DNA of 64,000 bases from Verrucomicrobiia bacterium DG1235 (GCA_000155695.1 DS990593.1:164131-228130); one strand, 5' to 3'; counted from the first letter of the stretch, positions 50,901 to 59,426 are shown. Numbers and translations: made by a program. Notes: generated by a model not told the origin, from the sequence alone.

Positions 50901-51562
50901 ATGACTTTGCCGTTTCCGTCGCCAAAGATCTGGGCTTCGATGTGGCGGGCGCGTTGCACGAATTTCTCGATGAAGACGCCGCTGTTTCCGAAGTTGTGCT
51001 CGCAGAGGCGTTTGATGGAGTCGAAGGACTCGTGGAGCTCCTGATCGTTCCAGCAAAGGCGGATGCCGATGCCGCCACCGCCGCCAGTGGACTTGAGCAT
51101 GATGGGGTAGCCAATTTCTGACGCGGCGGCTTGGGCGTCTTCATAAGTATCCAGAAGTTCGGTACCTGGTAGGAGTGGAACATCGTTGGCGATGGCGATT
51201 TGGCGGGAGGTGTGCTTGAGTCCGAACTCGGTGATTTGCTTGGGAGTGGGACCGATGAAGGCGATGCCGGCGGTCTCGCATGCGGTGGCGAAGTCGGCGT
51301 TTTCGGAGAGGAGGCCGTAGCCGGGGTGGATGGCTTGAGCCCCGGTGGATTTGGCGGCGGTTAGGATGGCGTCGGAATCGAGGTAGCTTTGGGCGACGGG
51401 GGCGGGTCCGATGCGGATGGCTTCATCGGCGAGATCGACGTGCTGGGAAAACTTGTCGGCGTCGGAGTAGATGGCGACGGAGCCGACTCCCATTTTGCGG
51501 AGGGTTTTGATAACGCGGACGGCGATTTCGCCGCGGTTGGCTATGAGAACTTTGGTGAACAC
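47978..51562 (-). CDS. Biotin-dependent urea/guanidine carboxylase
   Basis: 1194-residue multidomain enzyme. Biotin carboxylase is about 1-450 (F-T-K-V-L-I-A-N-R-G-E-I-A-V-R, ATP-grasp loop K-S-T-G-G-G-G-G-I-G-I-R, E-V-N-T-R-L-Q-V-E-H). The carboxyltransferase follows as two Kip-type halves: KipA-like about 470-780 (V-I-E-A-G-T-Q-T-T-I-Q-D-Y-P-G-R) and KipI-like about 810-1030 (I-E-Y-G-E-M, G-V-L-E-L-T-P-G-I-R-S-L-Q-I). The C-terminal biotinyl domain has V-E-S-M-K-M-E-I-N (biotin Lys about 1158). Classed historically as urea carboxylase; the pairing with two urea-carboxylase-associated proteins fits guanidine carboxylase, whose product carboxyguanidine is deiminated to allophanate. A tandem TTCACCC repeat lies in the linker between the Kip halves (49251-49274). 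Confidence 0.93.
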   Translation of the reverse strand: MFTKVLIANRGEIAVRVIKTLRKMGVGSVAIYSDADKFSQHVDLADEAIRIGPAPVAQSYLDSDAILTAAKSTGAQAIHPGYGLLSENADFATACETAGIAFIGPTPKQITEFGLKHTSRQIAIANDVPLLPGTELLDTYEDAQAAASEIGYPIMLKSTGGGGGIGIRLCWNDQELHESFDSIKRLCEHNFGNSGVFIEKFVQRARHIEAQIFGDGNGKVIALGERDCSVQRRNQKVIEETPAPALSSEQRADLLNTAVRLSQAVKYRSAGTVEFVYDVDEKKFYFLEVNTRLQVEHCVTEEVTGVDLVEWMVKQAAGDMADLDTITVNSTGAAIQARIYAEDPNKDFQPSSGLLTQVSFPENVRVDSWIETSTEVSAFYDPLLSKVIAKGAERSDAIKNLATALADSRVEGIETNLEYLENILADDTFLAAQHTTKFCDSLSYHPRTIDVIEAGTQTTIQDYPGRVGYWDIGVPPSGPFDAYAFRLGNKLLGNSDSAAGIEITVTGPTLVFNHATTIALTGALTHATINGEPIPFWEPIRVAVGDELECGKVVEHGCRAYLSIQGGFDVPDYLGSKSTFTLGQFGGHCGRTLLPGDVLHFHHTEAQSLAKILPSQIPNYSNQWEIRVLYGPHGAPDFFTDDDIATFFASNWEVHYNSARTGVRLIGPKPKWARTDGGEAGLHPSNLHDNAYAIGTVDFTGDMPVILGPDGPSLGGFVCPATIIKADLWIMGQLKPGDTIRFKKVDQSTATKLEAAQEKVFSDSPFTLHPSRFGLDDAVLERSEEQAILSRPSVCYRRSGDKYLLIEYGEMKLELNLRFRAHALMEAVKQAAIPGVLELTPGIRSLQIHYESLQLPLDELVDRLKQIEDELPPITEMKVPTRTVYLPLSWDDEATKLAIKKYESVRKNAPWCPSNIEFIRRINGLDSIQDVKDILFNASYLVMGLGDVYLGAPVATPVDPRHRLVTTKYNPARTWTPENAVGIGGAYLCVYGMEGPGGYQFVGRTVQMWNRYKQTKDFKEGKPWLLRFFDQIRFYEVNADELLEMRQDFIHGRFELRVEESEFNLADFNKFLTDNAEDIKTFKDKQQAAFDKERQHWIETGQATYEAEEALATNHQESEIPEGCRAIQSHVPGSVWKICVQEGDQVKKGDALLIVESMKMEINITAPADGTIESLLSAEGSPTQKGQTLAIIKE
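49251..49274. repeat. GAAGGGT tandem repeat inside the carboxylase gene
   Basis: GAAGGGT GAAGGGT GAAGGGC GAA, a heptamer in three copies, encodes part of the linker F-T-L-H-P-S-R-F between the two Kip-type halves. It closely resembles the non-coding GATGAAGTATGAAGGGTGAA sequence at 53155-53189, suggesting that the same repeat has entered a permissive coding position. Confidence 0.7.
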
Positions 51563-51599
51563 GGTGGTTTGGTGGAGAGTGATTTAGTTGTGCTTTTTT

Positions 51600-51723
51600 A
51601 ACCGCAGATGGACGCAGATGGGGTGTTTTGTGTTTGGTGGCGGTGGTGGGATTGCTCTGATGAGCAAGGAGGCGGGTTTTTAGAGTTCTTTATGAGATTC
51701 GCGGCTATCTGTGGTCATTCGCG
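51600..51723. repeat. CGCAGATGG / ATTCGCG intergenic repeat element
   Basis: Between the carboxylase start and the 211-residue deiminase gene. The left end has CGCAGATGG twice with 10-bp period (51603-51611, 51613-51621). The right end has two ATTCGCG copies (51697-51703, 51717-51723) flanking ATCTGTGG, the complement of CCACAGAT. It is thus an imperfect inverted repeat with degenerate direct repeats in each arm. No gene fits in the 182-bp gap. Confidence 0.65.
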
Positions 51724-51744
51724 CTAGAGGCCTGTTTTGCTGGT

Positions 51745-52380
51745 TTAGTCCCAGATGAGGGCTTCGACGGGGGTCGGGTTGTAGGCGTTGCAGGGGTTGT
51801 TGAGCTGGGGGCAGTTTGAGATGAGGGCGATGACGTCCATGAGGGCGACCATTTCGACGTAGCGGCCGGGGGCGCTGATGCCGTCTTCGAAGCTGAGTCC
51901 GCCTTCGGGGGTGACGGGGACGTTCATGAAGAAGTTGATGTTGCAGGTGATGTCTCGTTTGCCGAGGTCGTCGGAGTGATGGTGGAGGCCGCAGATAAAG
52001 GAGTCGCGGCAGGCGTGCATGGGCTCCTTCTCTAGGGCGTAGCGCATGGTGTTGGACTCGCGAGAACAGGCGCCGCCGATGGTGTCGTGTCGACCGCAGG
52101 TGTCGCCGGTGATCTCGAGGAGGGCGTGGCCTCCGGTGGACATGAGCTTGCTGCCGGTAGTGAGGTAAAGGGCTTGCTGGCAGCGAATGGTGTCGCTGGC
52201 GGAGTAGCGGTCGACGGGGTCGTGGGCATTATAGAAAAGTGTATCCGCTGCTTGGTTACCTTCGAGGTCGAGAATGCGGAAAGTTTGGCCCTTTTTTATG
52301 ACGTGGCTCCAGTGGTCGCCTGCTTTGATGACGTGGCGGTAGATGGCGTCGGCTGGATTGAGGGTGGATTCGGTGAGCAT
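51745..52380 (-). CDS. Urea-carboxylase-associated protein 1 type (carboxyguanidine deiminase subunit)
   Basis: 211-residue DUF1989 protein. Blocks: [57 protein letters not shown] and the end [14 protein letters not shown]. The Cys/His residues of T-C-G-R-H-D and the H-H-H cluster are likely metal ligands. Proteins of this type were shown to form, with their paralogue, the carboxyguanidine deiminase CgdAB that converts carboxyguanidine to allophanate. Assignment to the '1' type is by length and C-terminal motif. Its paralogue lies 52 bp upstream. Confidence 0.9.
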   Translation of the reverse strand: MLTESTLNPADAIYRHVIKAGDHWSHVIKKGQTFRILDLEGNQAADTLFYNAHDPVDRYSASDTIRCQQALYLTTGSKLMSTGGHALLEITGDTCGRHDTIGGACSRESNTMRYALEKEPMHACRDSFICGLHHHSDDLGKRDITCNINFFMNVPVTPEGGLSFEDGISAPGRYVEMVALMDVIALISNCPQLNNPCNAYNPTPVEALIWD

Positions 52381-52388
52381 GGGGAGAA

Positions 52389-52421
52389 AGTAGTGAGTAG
52401 TGAGGAGTGAGTGGTGAATGA
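52389..52421. repeat. AGTGAG low-complexity repeat between deiminase genes
   Basis: Degenerate tandem GTAGTGA / GAGTGAG units occupy most of the 52-bp gap between the two deiminase subunit genes. No ribosome site distinct from the repeat is obvious. Confidence 0.5.
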
Positions 52422-52432
52422 GACTCTAGTCT

Positions 52433-53149
52433 TTAGAAGCGGAGGGCGTTGTAGGTGGCGGTATTTTGGTGGGCTCGTTGGTTTTCGGAGCGGATGAGGA
52501 GGCTGGGGTCGTCGGGGAGGACGGGAGCGGCTTCGGTGACGGTGAGCTGGATGGGTTTCGGGTTGTATTCAGGATTTGGATCGAAGGGGTGCTGGCAGGT
52601 GTTGAGGACGACGAGGGAGTCGAGTTCGAAGCGGAGCTCGACGTAGTCACCTGCTTTTGAGTTGCCTGGGACGTAGCTGAGCTTACCCGTTTCGTCGGCG
52701 ACGACTTTGGAGAACCAGTTTATGTTTGGCACGAGATCGCGTTTGCCGAGCCCCCACTTAGCGAGCTCGATGAGGAAGCATTCCTGGGAGTTGCGGTAGA
52801 AGTTGTTGCGGAGGGATTGGTAGTCGCCTTCGCCGTATTTGGATTTTACGGACGCTGCATCGGTGGCTCCGCAGACGGTGTCGTGCCAGCCGCAGGTGTC
52901 GGCGGTAATGGAGGCGAGGAGTCGGCCCATGTCCGAGTGGAGGCAGTAGGGGGCCTTGAGGTTAAAGATGTATTGGCCTTTGAGGGTATCGGGCATGTTG
53001 TAGCGCTCGTGTTTCTCGTAAGCGTTGTAGAGGAGCATGCCGACGTTGGCGCCGCCTTCGAGGTCGGTGAGGCGAAGGGAGCGGCCGCGCTTGACGACTT
53101 TGGACCACATGCCGGCTCCGGAGAGGGTTTCTTGATGGATGAAGGACAT
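52433..53149 (-). CDS. Urea-carboxylase-associated protein 2 type (carboxyguanidine deiminase subunit)
   Basis: 238-residue DUF1989 paralogue of the following gene. Shared blocks: [54 protein letters not shown] and [14 protein letters not shown]. It has the longer C-terminus typical of the second type ([13 protein letters not shown]). Forms the heteromeric deiminase with the 211-residue protein. Second gene of the operon headed by the NikR-like regulator; an AT-rich repeat-like gap of 42 bp precedes it. Confidence 0.9.
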   Translation of the reverse strand: MSFIHQETLSGAGMWSKVVKRGRSLRLTDLEGGANVGMLLYNAYEKHERYNMPDTLKGQYIFNLKAPYCLHSDMGRLLASITADTCGWHDTVCGATDAASVKSKYGEGDYQSLRNNFYRNSQECFLIELAKWGLGKRDLVPNINWFSKVVADETGKLSYVPGNSKAGDYVELRFELDSLVVLNTCQHPFDPNPEYNPKPIQLTVTEAAPVLPDDPSLLIRSENQRAHQNTATYNALRF

Positions 53150-53154
53150 TTTTT

Positions 53155-53189
53155 GAAAGGATGAAGTATGAAGGGTGAATTATGAATCC
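53155..53189. repeat. GATGAAG/TATGAAG low-complexity repeat
   Basis: Units GATGAA-GTATGAAGGGTGAA-TTATGAA fill the gap between regulator and deiminase gene. Same type as the GAAGGGT repeat inside the carboxylase gene at 49251. Confidence 0.5.
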
Positions 53190-53191
53190 TG

Positions 53192-53638
53192 CTACTTTTG
53201 ATGGAGTGGGGGGATGATGGTGGAGGAGAGGTTGAGCTTGCCGGTTTTGACGCCTTTGCAGGTTATGAGCTCGTTGGCGATGGAACGCAGCTTGGGAGCG
53301 GGGCCTTGCACGACGAGGACTTCCATGATGTGGTCGTCTTCGAGCTGGACGTGAAGGGAGCTGATGACTTCGGCGATGTGCTGGCGCTGGATCTTACTGA
53401 GGGTGCTTTGCAGCGTGTTGCGGCGGGTGCTGTAGAAGAGGGTGATGGTGCCCGCCATGACTTGGTCTTCTCCGTGCGCTGTTGCTTCGATGATTTCTCG
53501 ATTGAGTATCTCCGCGATGGCTTGGGAACGGTTGGAGAAGCCGCGCTGGACCAGGAGCTGGTCGAACTTAGCGAGAACGGAGCGCGGAATCGTAATGCTT
53601 ACGCGTTCGGCTGGATCGGTCATGTTTTCGGTTGTCAT
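53192..53638 (-). CDS. NikR-like ribbon-helix-helix transcriptional regulator
   Basis: 148 residues: an N-terminal ribbon-helix-helix domain (V-S-I-T-I-P-R-S-V-L-A-K-F, F-S-N-R-S-Q-A-I-A-E-I-L) plus an ACT-like C-terminal domain as in NikR. The nickel ligands of E. coli NikR (His76, His87, His89, Cys95) are not all kept: L-H-V-Q has His96 but Gln98 in place of the second His, and the Cys position is Ile104 in an ungapped alignment, with His103 beside it. So it may sense another metal or a nitrogen compound. First gene of the deiminase-carboxylase operon. A GTATTAC-N14-GTAATAC palindrome lies immediately upstream and recurs before the transporter operon, indicating autoregulation and control of both. 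Start ATG 53638; ATG 53623 is an alternative. Confidence 0.88.
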   Translation of the reverse strand: MTTENMTDPAERVSITIPRSVLAKFDQLLVQRGFSNRSQAIAEILNREIIEATAHGEDQVMAGTITLFYSTRRNTLQSTLSKIQRQHIAEVISSLHVQLEDDHIMEVLVVQGPAPKLRSIANELITCKGVKTGKLNLSSTIIPPLHQK

Positions 53639-53640
53639 GC

Positions 53641-53670
53641 AGTATTACGAATTTTGAAAAACGTAATACT
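53641..53670. promoter_or_regulatory. Predicted operator of the NikR-like regulator (own gene)
   Basis: GTATTAC (53642-53648), 14 nt, GTAATAC (53663-53669), extended by A/T at both ends. Half-sites are two helical turns apart, as for NikR-type tetramers. It abuts the regulator start codon. It matches the site at 59427-59454 in half-site (GTAWTAC) and in spacing. Confidence 0.75.
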
Positions 53671-53703
53671 AATGAAGGCGGGCGGGACAAGCGTTTTTTC
53701 TGA

Positions 53704-55167
53704 TTAGTAGAGATTGGCGTAGCGATCGATTTCCCATTGGCTGACGCTTTGGTGGTACTGGCGCCACTCTTCAGATTTGTAGGTAACGAATTCGGAATGG
53801 AGGGTTTCGCCGAGGGTTTCTTTGGTGAAAGGATCGGATGCGAAGGCGGCGACGGCTTCCTGGAGGCTTTTGGGGAGTTCGCTGATGCCGCGTTCTTGCA
53901 TTTCGGCGGGGGAGAGTTCGTAGAGGTTTACTTCTTGCGGGTCGCCAGGGTTGAGCTTTTCTCGGATGCCTTCGAGGCCGGCGGCGAGGGCGAGGGTGGC
54001 GGCGAGGTAGGGATTGCAGGAGGCGTCGGCGTTTCGAGATTCGACGCGACCGCCGGACATGGGGACGCGGAGGGAGTTGGTGCGGTTGTTGCGTCCGTAG
54101 GAATTGAATACGGGTGCCCAGGAGTAGTAGGCCATGAGGCCGCGGCGAACGAGGCGTTTGTAGCTGTTGACGGTGGGGGCGAAGGTGGCGCAGAGGGCGG
54201 GACCGTGCTTTAGGATGCCTGCCATGAAGTGGTAGCCGAGCTCGGAGATGCCAAGTCCACGGGGATCTTCGGCGTGGGGGCGTTTGAAGAGATTCTCGTT
54301 TGTTTCAAGGTCGTAGAGCGACATGTTGAAGTGAGCTCCACTGCCGGTCTTGTCGGCGAAAGGTTTTGGCATGAAGGTGGCGACGAGGCCCTCTTCGGCG
54401 GCGTAGTGCTTGGCCATCATCCGGAAGAAGGTGAAGCGGTCGCACATGGTGAGGGCGTCGGCGTAGTTGAAGTCGAACTCGAATTGTGAGTTGGCGTCTT
54501 CGTGATCGAGGGAGTAGAGTCCCCAGCCGAGGTCGTCGATGGCGGTGGCGATTTTATCGAGCCATCCGTAGCGGTCCATGAAGCGCTTGATGTCGTAGCA
54601 GCTTTTGGTGAGGTTGTCGTCGGTATTGGGAACTTGGAGACGACCATCTTCGTCTTGCTTGAGGACGAAGAGTTCGGCCTCGATGCCGAGGTTCATGCCG
54701 AGTCCTAGTTCCTTGGCTTGGGCGAGGACTTTTTGGAGAGCGACGCGGGCGCTGACTTCGTAGGGTTTGCCGTGAAGAGTGTTGTCGGCGGGGATCCAGG
54801 CGACTTCGGGATTCCATGGGAGTGGAATGATCATTCCGAGGTCTGGGACGGAGGCAATTTCGTCGTCGTTGGGGGCTTGGCCGAGTCCGTCGAGAGCGTA
54901 GCCGGTATAGAGTTCGGAGCCGTGGGCGAAGTGTTCGAAATGGGAGAGGGGCACGAACTTGCCTTTTGGAGTGCCATGAATGTCGACGTAGGATCCGACG
55001 CAGTACTTGACGCCGGCTTCCTTAAGGGAGGCTTGGATGGCGTTGAGCTGGTCGTTGGACCATGGATACGTTTCGTCGTAGGCGAAGCCGCGCGCGGTGT
55101 TGTGGGATTGGTAGATCTTGGAAAGGGATCCTTGTGGGCGTTCGTAGGTTTCGGAGAGAGTGATCAT
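53704..55167 (-). CDS. Glutamine-synthetase family ligase (GlnT-like)
   Basis: 487-residue member of the GSI-type glutamine synthetase superfamily. N-terminal beta-grasp ([13 protein letters not shown]), then active-site blocks N-L-G-I-E-A-E-L-F (Glu ligands), [29 protein letters not shown] and [21 protein letters not shown] resembles the adenylylation-site region. It may be an ammonia-assimilating GlnT or a gamma-glutamyl-amine ligase acting on an amine; sequence alone does not decide. Last gene of the transporter operon, it would capture nitrogen released by the guanidine pathway. Confidence 0.9.
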   Translation of the reverse strand: MITLSETYERPQGSLSKIYQSHNTARGFAYDETYPWSNDQLNAIQASLKEAGVKYCVGSYVDIHGTPKGKFVPLSHFEHFAHGSELYTGYALDGLGQAPNDDEIASVPDLGMIIPLPWNPEVAWIPADNTLHGKPYEVSARVALQKVLAQAKELGLGMNLGIEAELFVLKQDEDGRLQVPNTDDNLTKSCYDIKRFMDRYGWLDKIATAIDDLGWGLYSLDHEDANSQFEFDFNYADALTMCDRFTFFRMMAKHYAAEEGLVATFMPKPFADKTGSGAHFNMSLYDLETNENLFKRPHAEDPRGLGISELGYHFMAGILKHGPALCATFAPTVNSYKRLVRRGLMAYYSWAPVFNSYGRNNRTNSLRVPMSGGRVESRNADASCNPYLAATLALAAGLEGIREKLNPGDPQEVNLYELSPAEMQERGISELPKSLQEAVAAFASDPFTKETLGETLHSEFVTYKSEEWRQYHQSVSQWEIDRYANLY

Positions 55168-55186
55168 AGTGCTCGGAAAATTGGTT

Positions 55187-55966
55187 TTAGCGTTCGGAGG
55201 TGAAATAGGAATGGGAGAGCGGGGGCGTTTCGATTAGGCCTTTTTTGATGAGAGCAGAGAGTGTGGTGTGAAGCTCTTGGTAGAGTGTTTCGCCGGCTTC
55301 CGGGGTGGCTTGGCTCGGTTTGCCGGTGACGCCGTTGAGGCTGGTATGATTGACAGGGTGGGAGAAGACGCAGTCGGTGGTGCGGTCGGGGTCGTCGGAG
55401 ATGGGTATCTTTTCGGGGCGTGTCGATGCGGGTTCGAGGTGGAGGACGAGGCTCGTTTCGGCGGCGTTTGCGTGCCAGTCGGCGGCGTCGGCGGAAAAGG
55501 CTGAGGCGATCTCTGGAGTGAGCTTTCCGGTATTGAAAATAGCGATACAGAGGTCGTCGTATTTGGAGCGGAGGAGCTCGAGGGCGCAACGAAGGGGGGC
55601 TTCGTTGGTGACGTGGCTATTGACGATGAAGAGTTTTCGAATGCCGGCGGGGTGGAGCCAGTCAGCAATGTCGGTGATTGTGGAAATGAGGGTTTGCGGG
55701 CTAAGGGCGAGGGTGCCGGGCCACCGGTGGGAGTGTCCGAGGGAACAGCCGTAGGGAAGTATTGGAAGTGTGGGTACGCCGGTGGTTGCGGACACGTCTG
55801 AGCAAAGTTGACGGCCGAGGAGGGAATCCATGCCAAGGGTGAGCTGTGGGCCGTGTTGTTCGGTGGCTCCGACGGGGAGGATGGCGGCGTCCATGCCGCT
55901 TGCCACTAGGTCGCGAATTTCTTCCCAAGTGTGGTTCTCCCATTGTCTCGATTTTTTCGTATCCAT
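55187..55966 (-). CDS. Creatininase-family amidohydrolase
   Basis: 259 residues. Metal-binding signatures: [18 protein letters not shown] (Glu, His, Asp), [25 protein letters not shown], and [10 protein letters not shown]. The usual N-G-H-G-G-N is N-S-H-V-T-N, so it is a divergent member. Family enzymes hydrolyse cyclic or linear amides such as creatinine. Here it lies 7 bp after the ATPase gene and 19 bp before the GS-like gene, so a role on a guanidino compound or a related amide is likely; the substrate is not known. Confidence 0.85.
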   Translation of the reverse strand: MDTKKSRQWENHTWEEIRDLVASGMDAAILPVGATEQHGPQLTLGMDSLLGRQLCSDVSATTGVPTLPILPYGCSLGHSHRWPGTLALSPQTLISTITDIADWLHPAGIRKLFIVNSHVTNEAPLRCALELLRSKYDDLCIAIFNTGKLTPEIASAFSADAADWHANAAETSLVLHLEPASTRPEKIPISDDPDRTTDCVFSHPVNHTSLNGVTGKPSQATPEAGETLYQELHTTLSALIKKGLIETPPLSHSYFTSER

Positions 55967-55973
55967 CTTCTGA

Positions 55974-56879
55974 CTACTCTGCTTCGTCTCCTACATTAGT
56001 CATACGTGTTATGGGGAGAGCTTCTTCTTCGATGTCGCGGCGAGGGTGGATGAGCTCTTCGAGGCGTTGTTTAGTGGCGAGGAATTCCGGCTGGAGGAAT
56101 TGCTGTGGCGAGCGTGGGCGGCTGACGGGGACTTCGACGAATTCGAGGACTTCGCCCGGGTGTGCTTTGAGAACGAGGATGCGATCGGAGAGGTAGATGG
56201 CTTCCTCGAGGTCGTGGGTGACGAAGAGGACGGTGATGTCCACGTTTCTCCAGATTTGGAGAAGATGTGACTGCATCTGGGCGCGGGTCTGGGCGTCGAG
56301 GGCGCCGAAAGGCTCGTCCATGAAGAGGATGCTCGGCTGGTTGGCGAGAGCGCGGGCGATGGCGACGCGTTGCTTCATGCCGCCTGAGAGTTGTCGCGGA
56401 TAGGCGTCGGCAAATTTTGTGAGTCCAACGAGGTCGATCCATTCGCGGGCTTCGGCTTCGGCGGCTTGCTGGGAGCGCTCGGCAACTTCGAGTCCGAACA
56501 TGACGTTCTTTTTGACGGTGAGCCAAGGGAAAAGGGTATAGCTCTGGAAGACCATGCCGCGGTCGGCGCCTGGACCATGTGGTTGGTCGCCGTCGAGGAG
56601 GAAGGATCCTGAAGTAGCGTCCTCGAGACCGGCGAGGATGCGTATGAGGGTGGACTTTCCGCAGCCCGAGGGTCCGATGACGGAGACGAACTCGCGTCGG
56701 TGGACTTTGAGGCTGACGTCGTTGAGGACGTTGACGGAGCCGTTGGCGTTCTGGAAGGTTTTGCAGAGGTTTTTGATCTCGAGCTTGACCGGACGTTCGC
56801 GAATTTCGGCGAAGTGTCTGGCGACCTCGGGGCTTTGCTCTTTGTATGACGGGAGCTCGACGGTGTGTGGATTGCTCAT
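55974..56879 (-). CDS. ABC transporter ATP-binding protein (nitrate/taurine type)
   Basis: 301-residue ATPase of the TauB/SsuB/NrtD group, energising import with the permease encoded 15 bp upstream. Walker [10 protein letters not shown] (about 73-81), Q-loop F-Q-S-Y-T-L-F-P-W, signature L-S-G-G-M-K-Q-R, Walker [14 protein letters not shown]-loop V-T-H-D-L-E-E-A. About 35 extra N-terminal residues precede the domain. Substrate specificity comes from the binding protein, not from this subunit. Confidence 0.95.
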   Translation of the reverse strand: MSNPHTVELPSYKEQSPEVARHFAEIRERPVKLEIKNLCKTFQNANGSVNVLNDVSLKVHRREFVSVIGPSGCGKSTLIRILAGLEDATSGSFLLDGDQPHGPGADRGMVFQSYTLFPWLTVKKNVMFGLEVAERSQQAAEAEAREWIDLVGLTKFADAYPRQLSGGMKQRVAIARALANQPSILFMDEPFGALDAQTRAQMQSHLLQIWRNVDITVLFVTHDLEEAIYLSDRILVLKAHPGEVLEFVEVPVSRPRSPQQFLQPEFLATKQRLEELIHPRRDIEEEALPITRMTNVGDEAE

Positions 56880-56894
56880 GGTCTAGCTAGTTGA

Positions 56895-58271
56895 TCATTT
56901 GGGGGAGACGTAGACATCGCGGTTTATGACCCAGGCGAAGAAGCGGCCGATGGGGCCACGTTTTTTCTCGGCAGATTCGGGAGTCCACGGGAAGAGGTAG
57001 GATCTGCAGGTGGAGAGGAATTGGTCGGTGAGGAAGCCGGTGATGCCGATCAGTATTATGATTGGGAATACAGCGTCGAAGTTTCTCCAGCGGCCTTGGG
57101 TTTCGATAAATTCGGTGAGACCACTTTTAACGCCGATGAGTTCGGCAATGACGAGCCATGTCCAGGACCAGCCGAGGAGGATTCGCATATCGTTATAGAG
57201 GTTGGGCAGTATCCCTGGAATAATGACGCGGCGGAGGAGGGAGAGGTTTTTGGCGCCGAGAGTTTGCGCGGCTTCGAGGAGGGATTCGTCTAGTAGTCGT
57301 GTAGTATTGGATACGACGAGAACCATTTGGAAAAAGGTGCCTACGAATACGAGAGCGATCTTGGGAGCGTCGTGGGCGAGGAAGACGGCGACGAGCAGCG
57401 TGCTGAATGCCGGCGCCGGCATGTAGCGGAAGAAGTCGATGAAGGGCTCGAAGAGTTTGGAGAAAAAGTCGTAGGCGCCGCAGAGAATGCCGATGGGGAT
57501 TCCGATAAGGCAGGAAAGGAAGAATCCGAAGAAGACGATGCGCAGCGAGTGAAAGTATCGATCTGACATGCTGGTCTCGTCGTCAGCCAAATCTGCGGTG
57601 AAGAGGGACCAGCCTTGTAGGAGGACTTCGTGCGGATCGGGGAGGTAGACTGGATTGGCTGCTTTGCCTTGCGGGACGAGTTTTTCGAGCGGCGTTTCCG
57701 GAAGTAGTCTGGAGTTGAATACGTCTGATCGGGTTGAGAGGAGGTCCCAGTTTCGCTCTATGATGGCGAGGTTTTCATTGGTTAGGCGGCGTTTTGCGTC
57801 CGGTATCTTGTCGGTGGCGACTGCTTTCCAGATTTCATAGATCGCTTGGTCGTTTTCGCGGTCGTTGCGGGGAAGCCAGCCTTTCTCGACGGCGAAGGTG
57901 GCGATGTGGCGAAGGATCTTCTGGTTGGCTCGACGTATCCGGCTGCTGGATCCCGATGGTTCGATGCCTGCTTCGCGATTAGCGAGGATTTGGACGTTCT
58001 CCGCTTGGACTTCGCTAACGATAGTCGGGAAAAATTCTTTGCTGACGTGGTCGCCCGCGGTGTAGACGACGGTGACGTTCTCGCGATCAGCCGAGATCTC
58101 CAGCTTCATGTCTGGATGCCATATGAAGGGGGTGTAGCTGAAGAGGCACCAAATGGCGAGTGGAAGAAGGAAGGAGCAGACCGTCAGGAAGAGTTGGCGG
58201 TGAGGCGTGAGGTCCTTGCGAATGGCGAGCCAGGGACGTCGTGCTGATCCAGTGGATACCGGTTTGTTCAT
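56895..58271 (-). CDS. ABC transporter permease with large periplasmic insert
   Basis: 458-residue permease; TauC/SsuC relatives are about 260-280. One N-terminal helix (about 28-48) is followed by an extracytoplasmic region of roughly 190 residues (about 50-240), then the standard BPD_transp_1 helices from about 245, with the EAA-like coupling loop [26 protein letters not shown]. The insert has no domain I recognise; it may help dock the binding protein. Separated from the binding-protein gene by 114 bp with a strong hairpin. Confidence 0.92.
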   Translation of the reverse strand: MNKPVSTGSARRPWLAIRKDLTPHRQLFLTVCSFLLPLAIWCLFSYTPFIWHPDMKLEISADRENVTVVYTAGDHVSKEFFPTIVSEVQAENVQILANREAGIEPSGSSSRIRRANQKILRHIATFAVEKGWLPRNDRENDQAIYEIWKAVATDKIPDAKRRLTNENLAIIERNWDLLSTRSDVFNSRLLPETPLEKLVPQGKAANPVYLPDPHEVLLQGWSLFTADLADDETSMSDRYFHSLRIVFFGFFLSCLIGIPIGILCGAYDFFSKLFEPFIDFFRYMPAPAFSTLLVAVFLAHDAPKIALVFVGTFFQMVLVVSNTTRLLDESLLEAAQTLGAKNLSLLRRVIIPGILPNLYNDMRILLGWSWTWLVIAELIGVKSGLTEFIETQGRWRNFDAVFPIIILIGITGFLTDQFLSTCRSYLFPWTPESAEKKRGPIGRFFAWVINRDVYVSPK

Positions 58272-58325
58272 TTGGTGGAGTGGGGTTGCGAGGAGCGACT
58301 TGAAATTCGGACAAGGCTAACGCAG

Positions 58326-58351
58326 GGCAGGCCGTTTGCTAGCGGCCTGCC
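58326..58351 (-). ncRNA. Intercistronic stem-loop between binding-protein and permease genes
   Basis: GGCAGGCCG (58326-58334) and CGGCCTGCC (58343-58351) pair perfectly around an 8-nt loop. There is no T-run. Such hairpins after a binding-protein gene commonly protect the upstream mRNA or partly terminate transcription so that the binding protein is made in excess over the permease. Confidence 0.65.
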
Positions 58352-58385
58352 ATGGATAAGAAAGCGGAAGGGGGAGGCGCTTTAA

Positions 58386-59396
58386 CTATTTCGATCCTAT
58401 CGGCGCCATGATACTTTTGGCGTATTCGATGGTGAGGCTCGGGTCGAGGTACTGATCGGTATTGAGGGGCTCGTCGTAGACGCCTTGCTCGACATTAAAT
58501 TTGTCGGCGATTACAGTGGAGCCGTAGACCGAGTCGAGATCGTCTCCGACCTTCCATGCTTCGAGGGCCTCTTCGAGCGAGAGGATGTAGGTGCCTTCGA
58601 AGAAGGGCTCGTACTCTTCGGGCTTAACCGAGACGCGCGCTGCGAGGATGCTGAGGGCTTCGTCGAGGTTGTCTTCGTCGTGAAGGTATTCAACGATTCG
58701 ATACCAGACTTTGACCACTTTCATCCAGTCGTCGCGGCGAGCTTCGAGGCTCTCGGGAGAGACGGAGAGGAAATCATAGATGATGCCCGGGGCATCGGCG
58801 GAGCTGAAAACGCGTTTGGATCCGGCGACTGTTTTGAGAGCCTGTCCGGAGTTTGGCTGCCAGGCTCCGATGGCGTCGACAGCTCCGGAGGCGAGCACCT
58901 GCGGTGTCTCGTTGGTGGGAGTGTTTACGATTTCGATAGCGTCGTTGTCGATTCCGTGCATCTGCATGCCTTTTTGCAGAAGCAGGTGGATGACGAAACC
59001 TTCTTCGAGGCCGACTTTCTTGCCGACGAGGTCTTCGAGTGACTCAATGCCAGGAGCGCCGACGATCATGTCGTTGCCGTTCGAGTAGTCGCCGGCGATG
59101 ATGGCGACGGAAGGCTTGCCGGTACCTCCAGTTACGAGGGCGTCGCCGTTTGTCATGGTGACAGCGTCGAGCTGGCCGGCGGCGTAGGCGTCCATGGATG
59201 CGACGTAGTCGAACCAGAGAAATTCGACTTCGACGCCTTCTTCGGCGAACCACTCTTTTTCGAGGCCGATTTCCCAGGCGACCCAGCCTGGCCAGTCTGA
59301 GTAGCCGATTTTAAGAGGTTCTGCTTGTGAAAGCGGGAGGGCGGCGAGGAGGGCAATGCCGGAGAGGGCACGGGCAGCGTAGCGGGCGAACTTCAT
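58386..59396 (-). CDS. ABC transporter substrate-binding protein (NMT1/TauA-like), putative guanidine/urea binder
   Basis: 336 residues with a signal peptide ([25 protein letters not shown]) and a type II periplasmic-binding fold: [13 protein letters not shown] at the N-terminus, [23 protein letters not shown]. The G-Y-S-D-W-P-G-W start is typical of binding proteins found with urea/guanidine carboxylase clusters. It heads the five-gene transporter operon and has the NikR-like operator 31-58 bp upstream of its ATG. Confidence 0.92.
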   Translation of the reverse strand: MKFARYAARALSGIALLAALPLSQAEPLKIGYSDWPGWVAWEIGLEKEWFAEEGVEVEFLWFDYVASMDAYAAGQLDAVTMTNGDALVTGGTGKPSVAIIAGDYSNGNDMIVGAPGIESLEDLVGKKVGLEEGFVIHLLLQKGMQMHGIDNDAIEIVNTPTNETPQVLASGAVDAIGAWQPNSGQALKTVAGSKRVFSSADAPGIIYDFLSVSPESLEARRDDWMKVVKVWYRIVEYLHDEDNLDEALSILAARVSVKPEEYEPFFEGTYILSLEEALEAWKVGDDLDSVYGSTVIADKFNVEQGVYDEPLNTDQYLDPSLTIEYAKSIMAPIGSK

Positions 59397-59426
59397 ATAG
59401 TTTTGGACGTTCAGGTTCTCGAGGAA

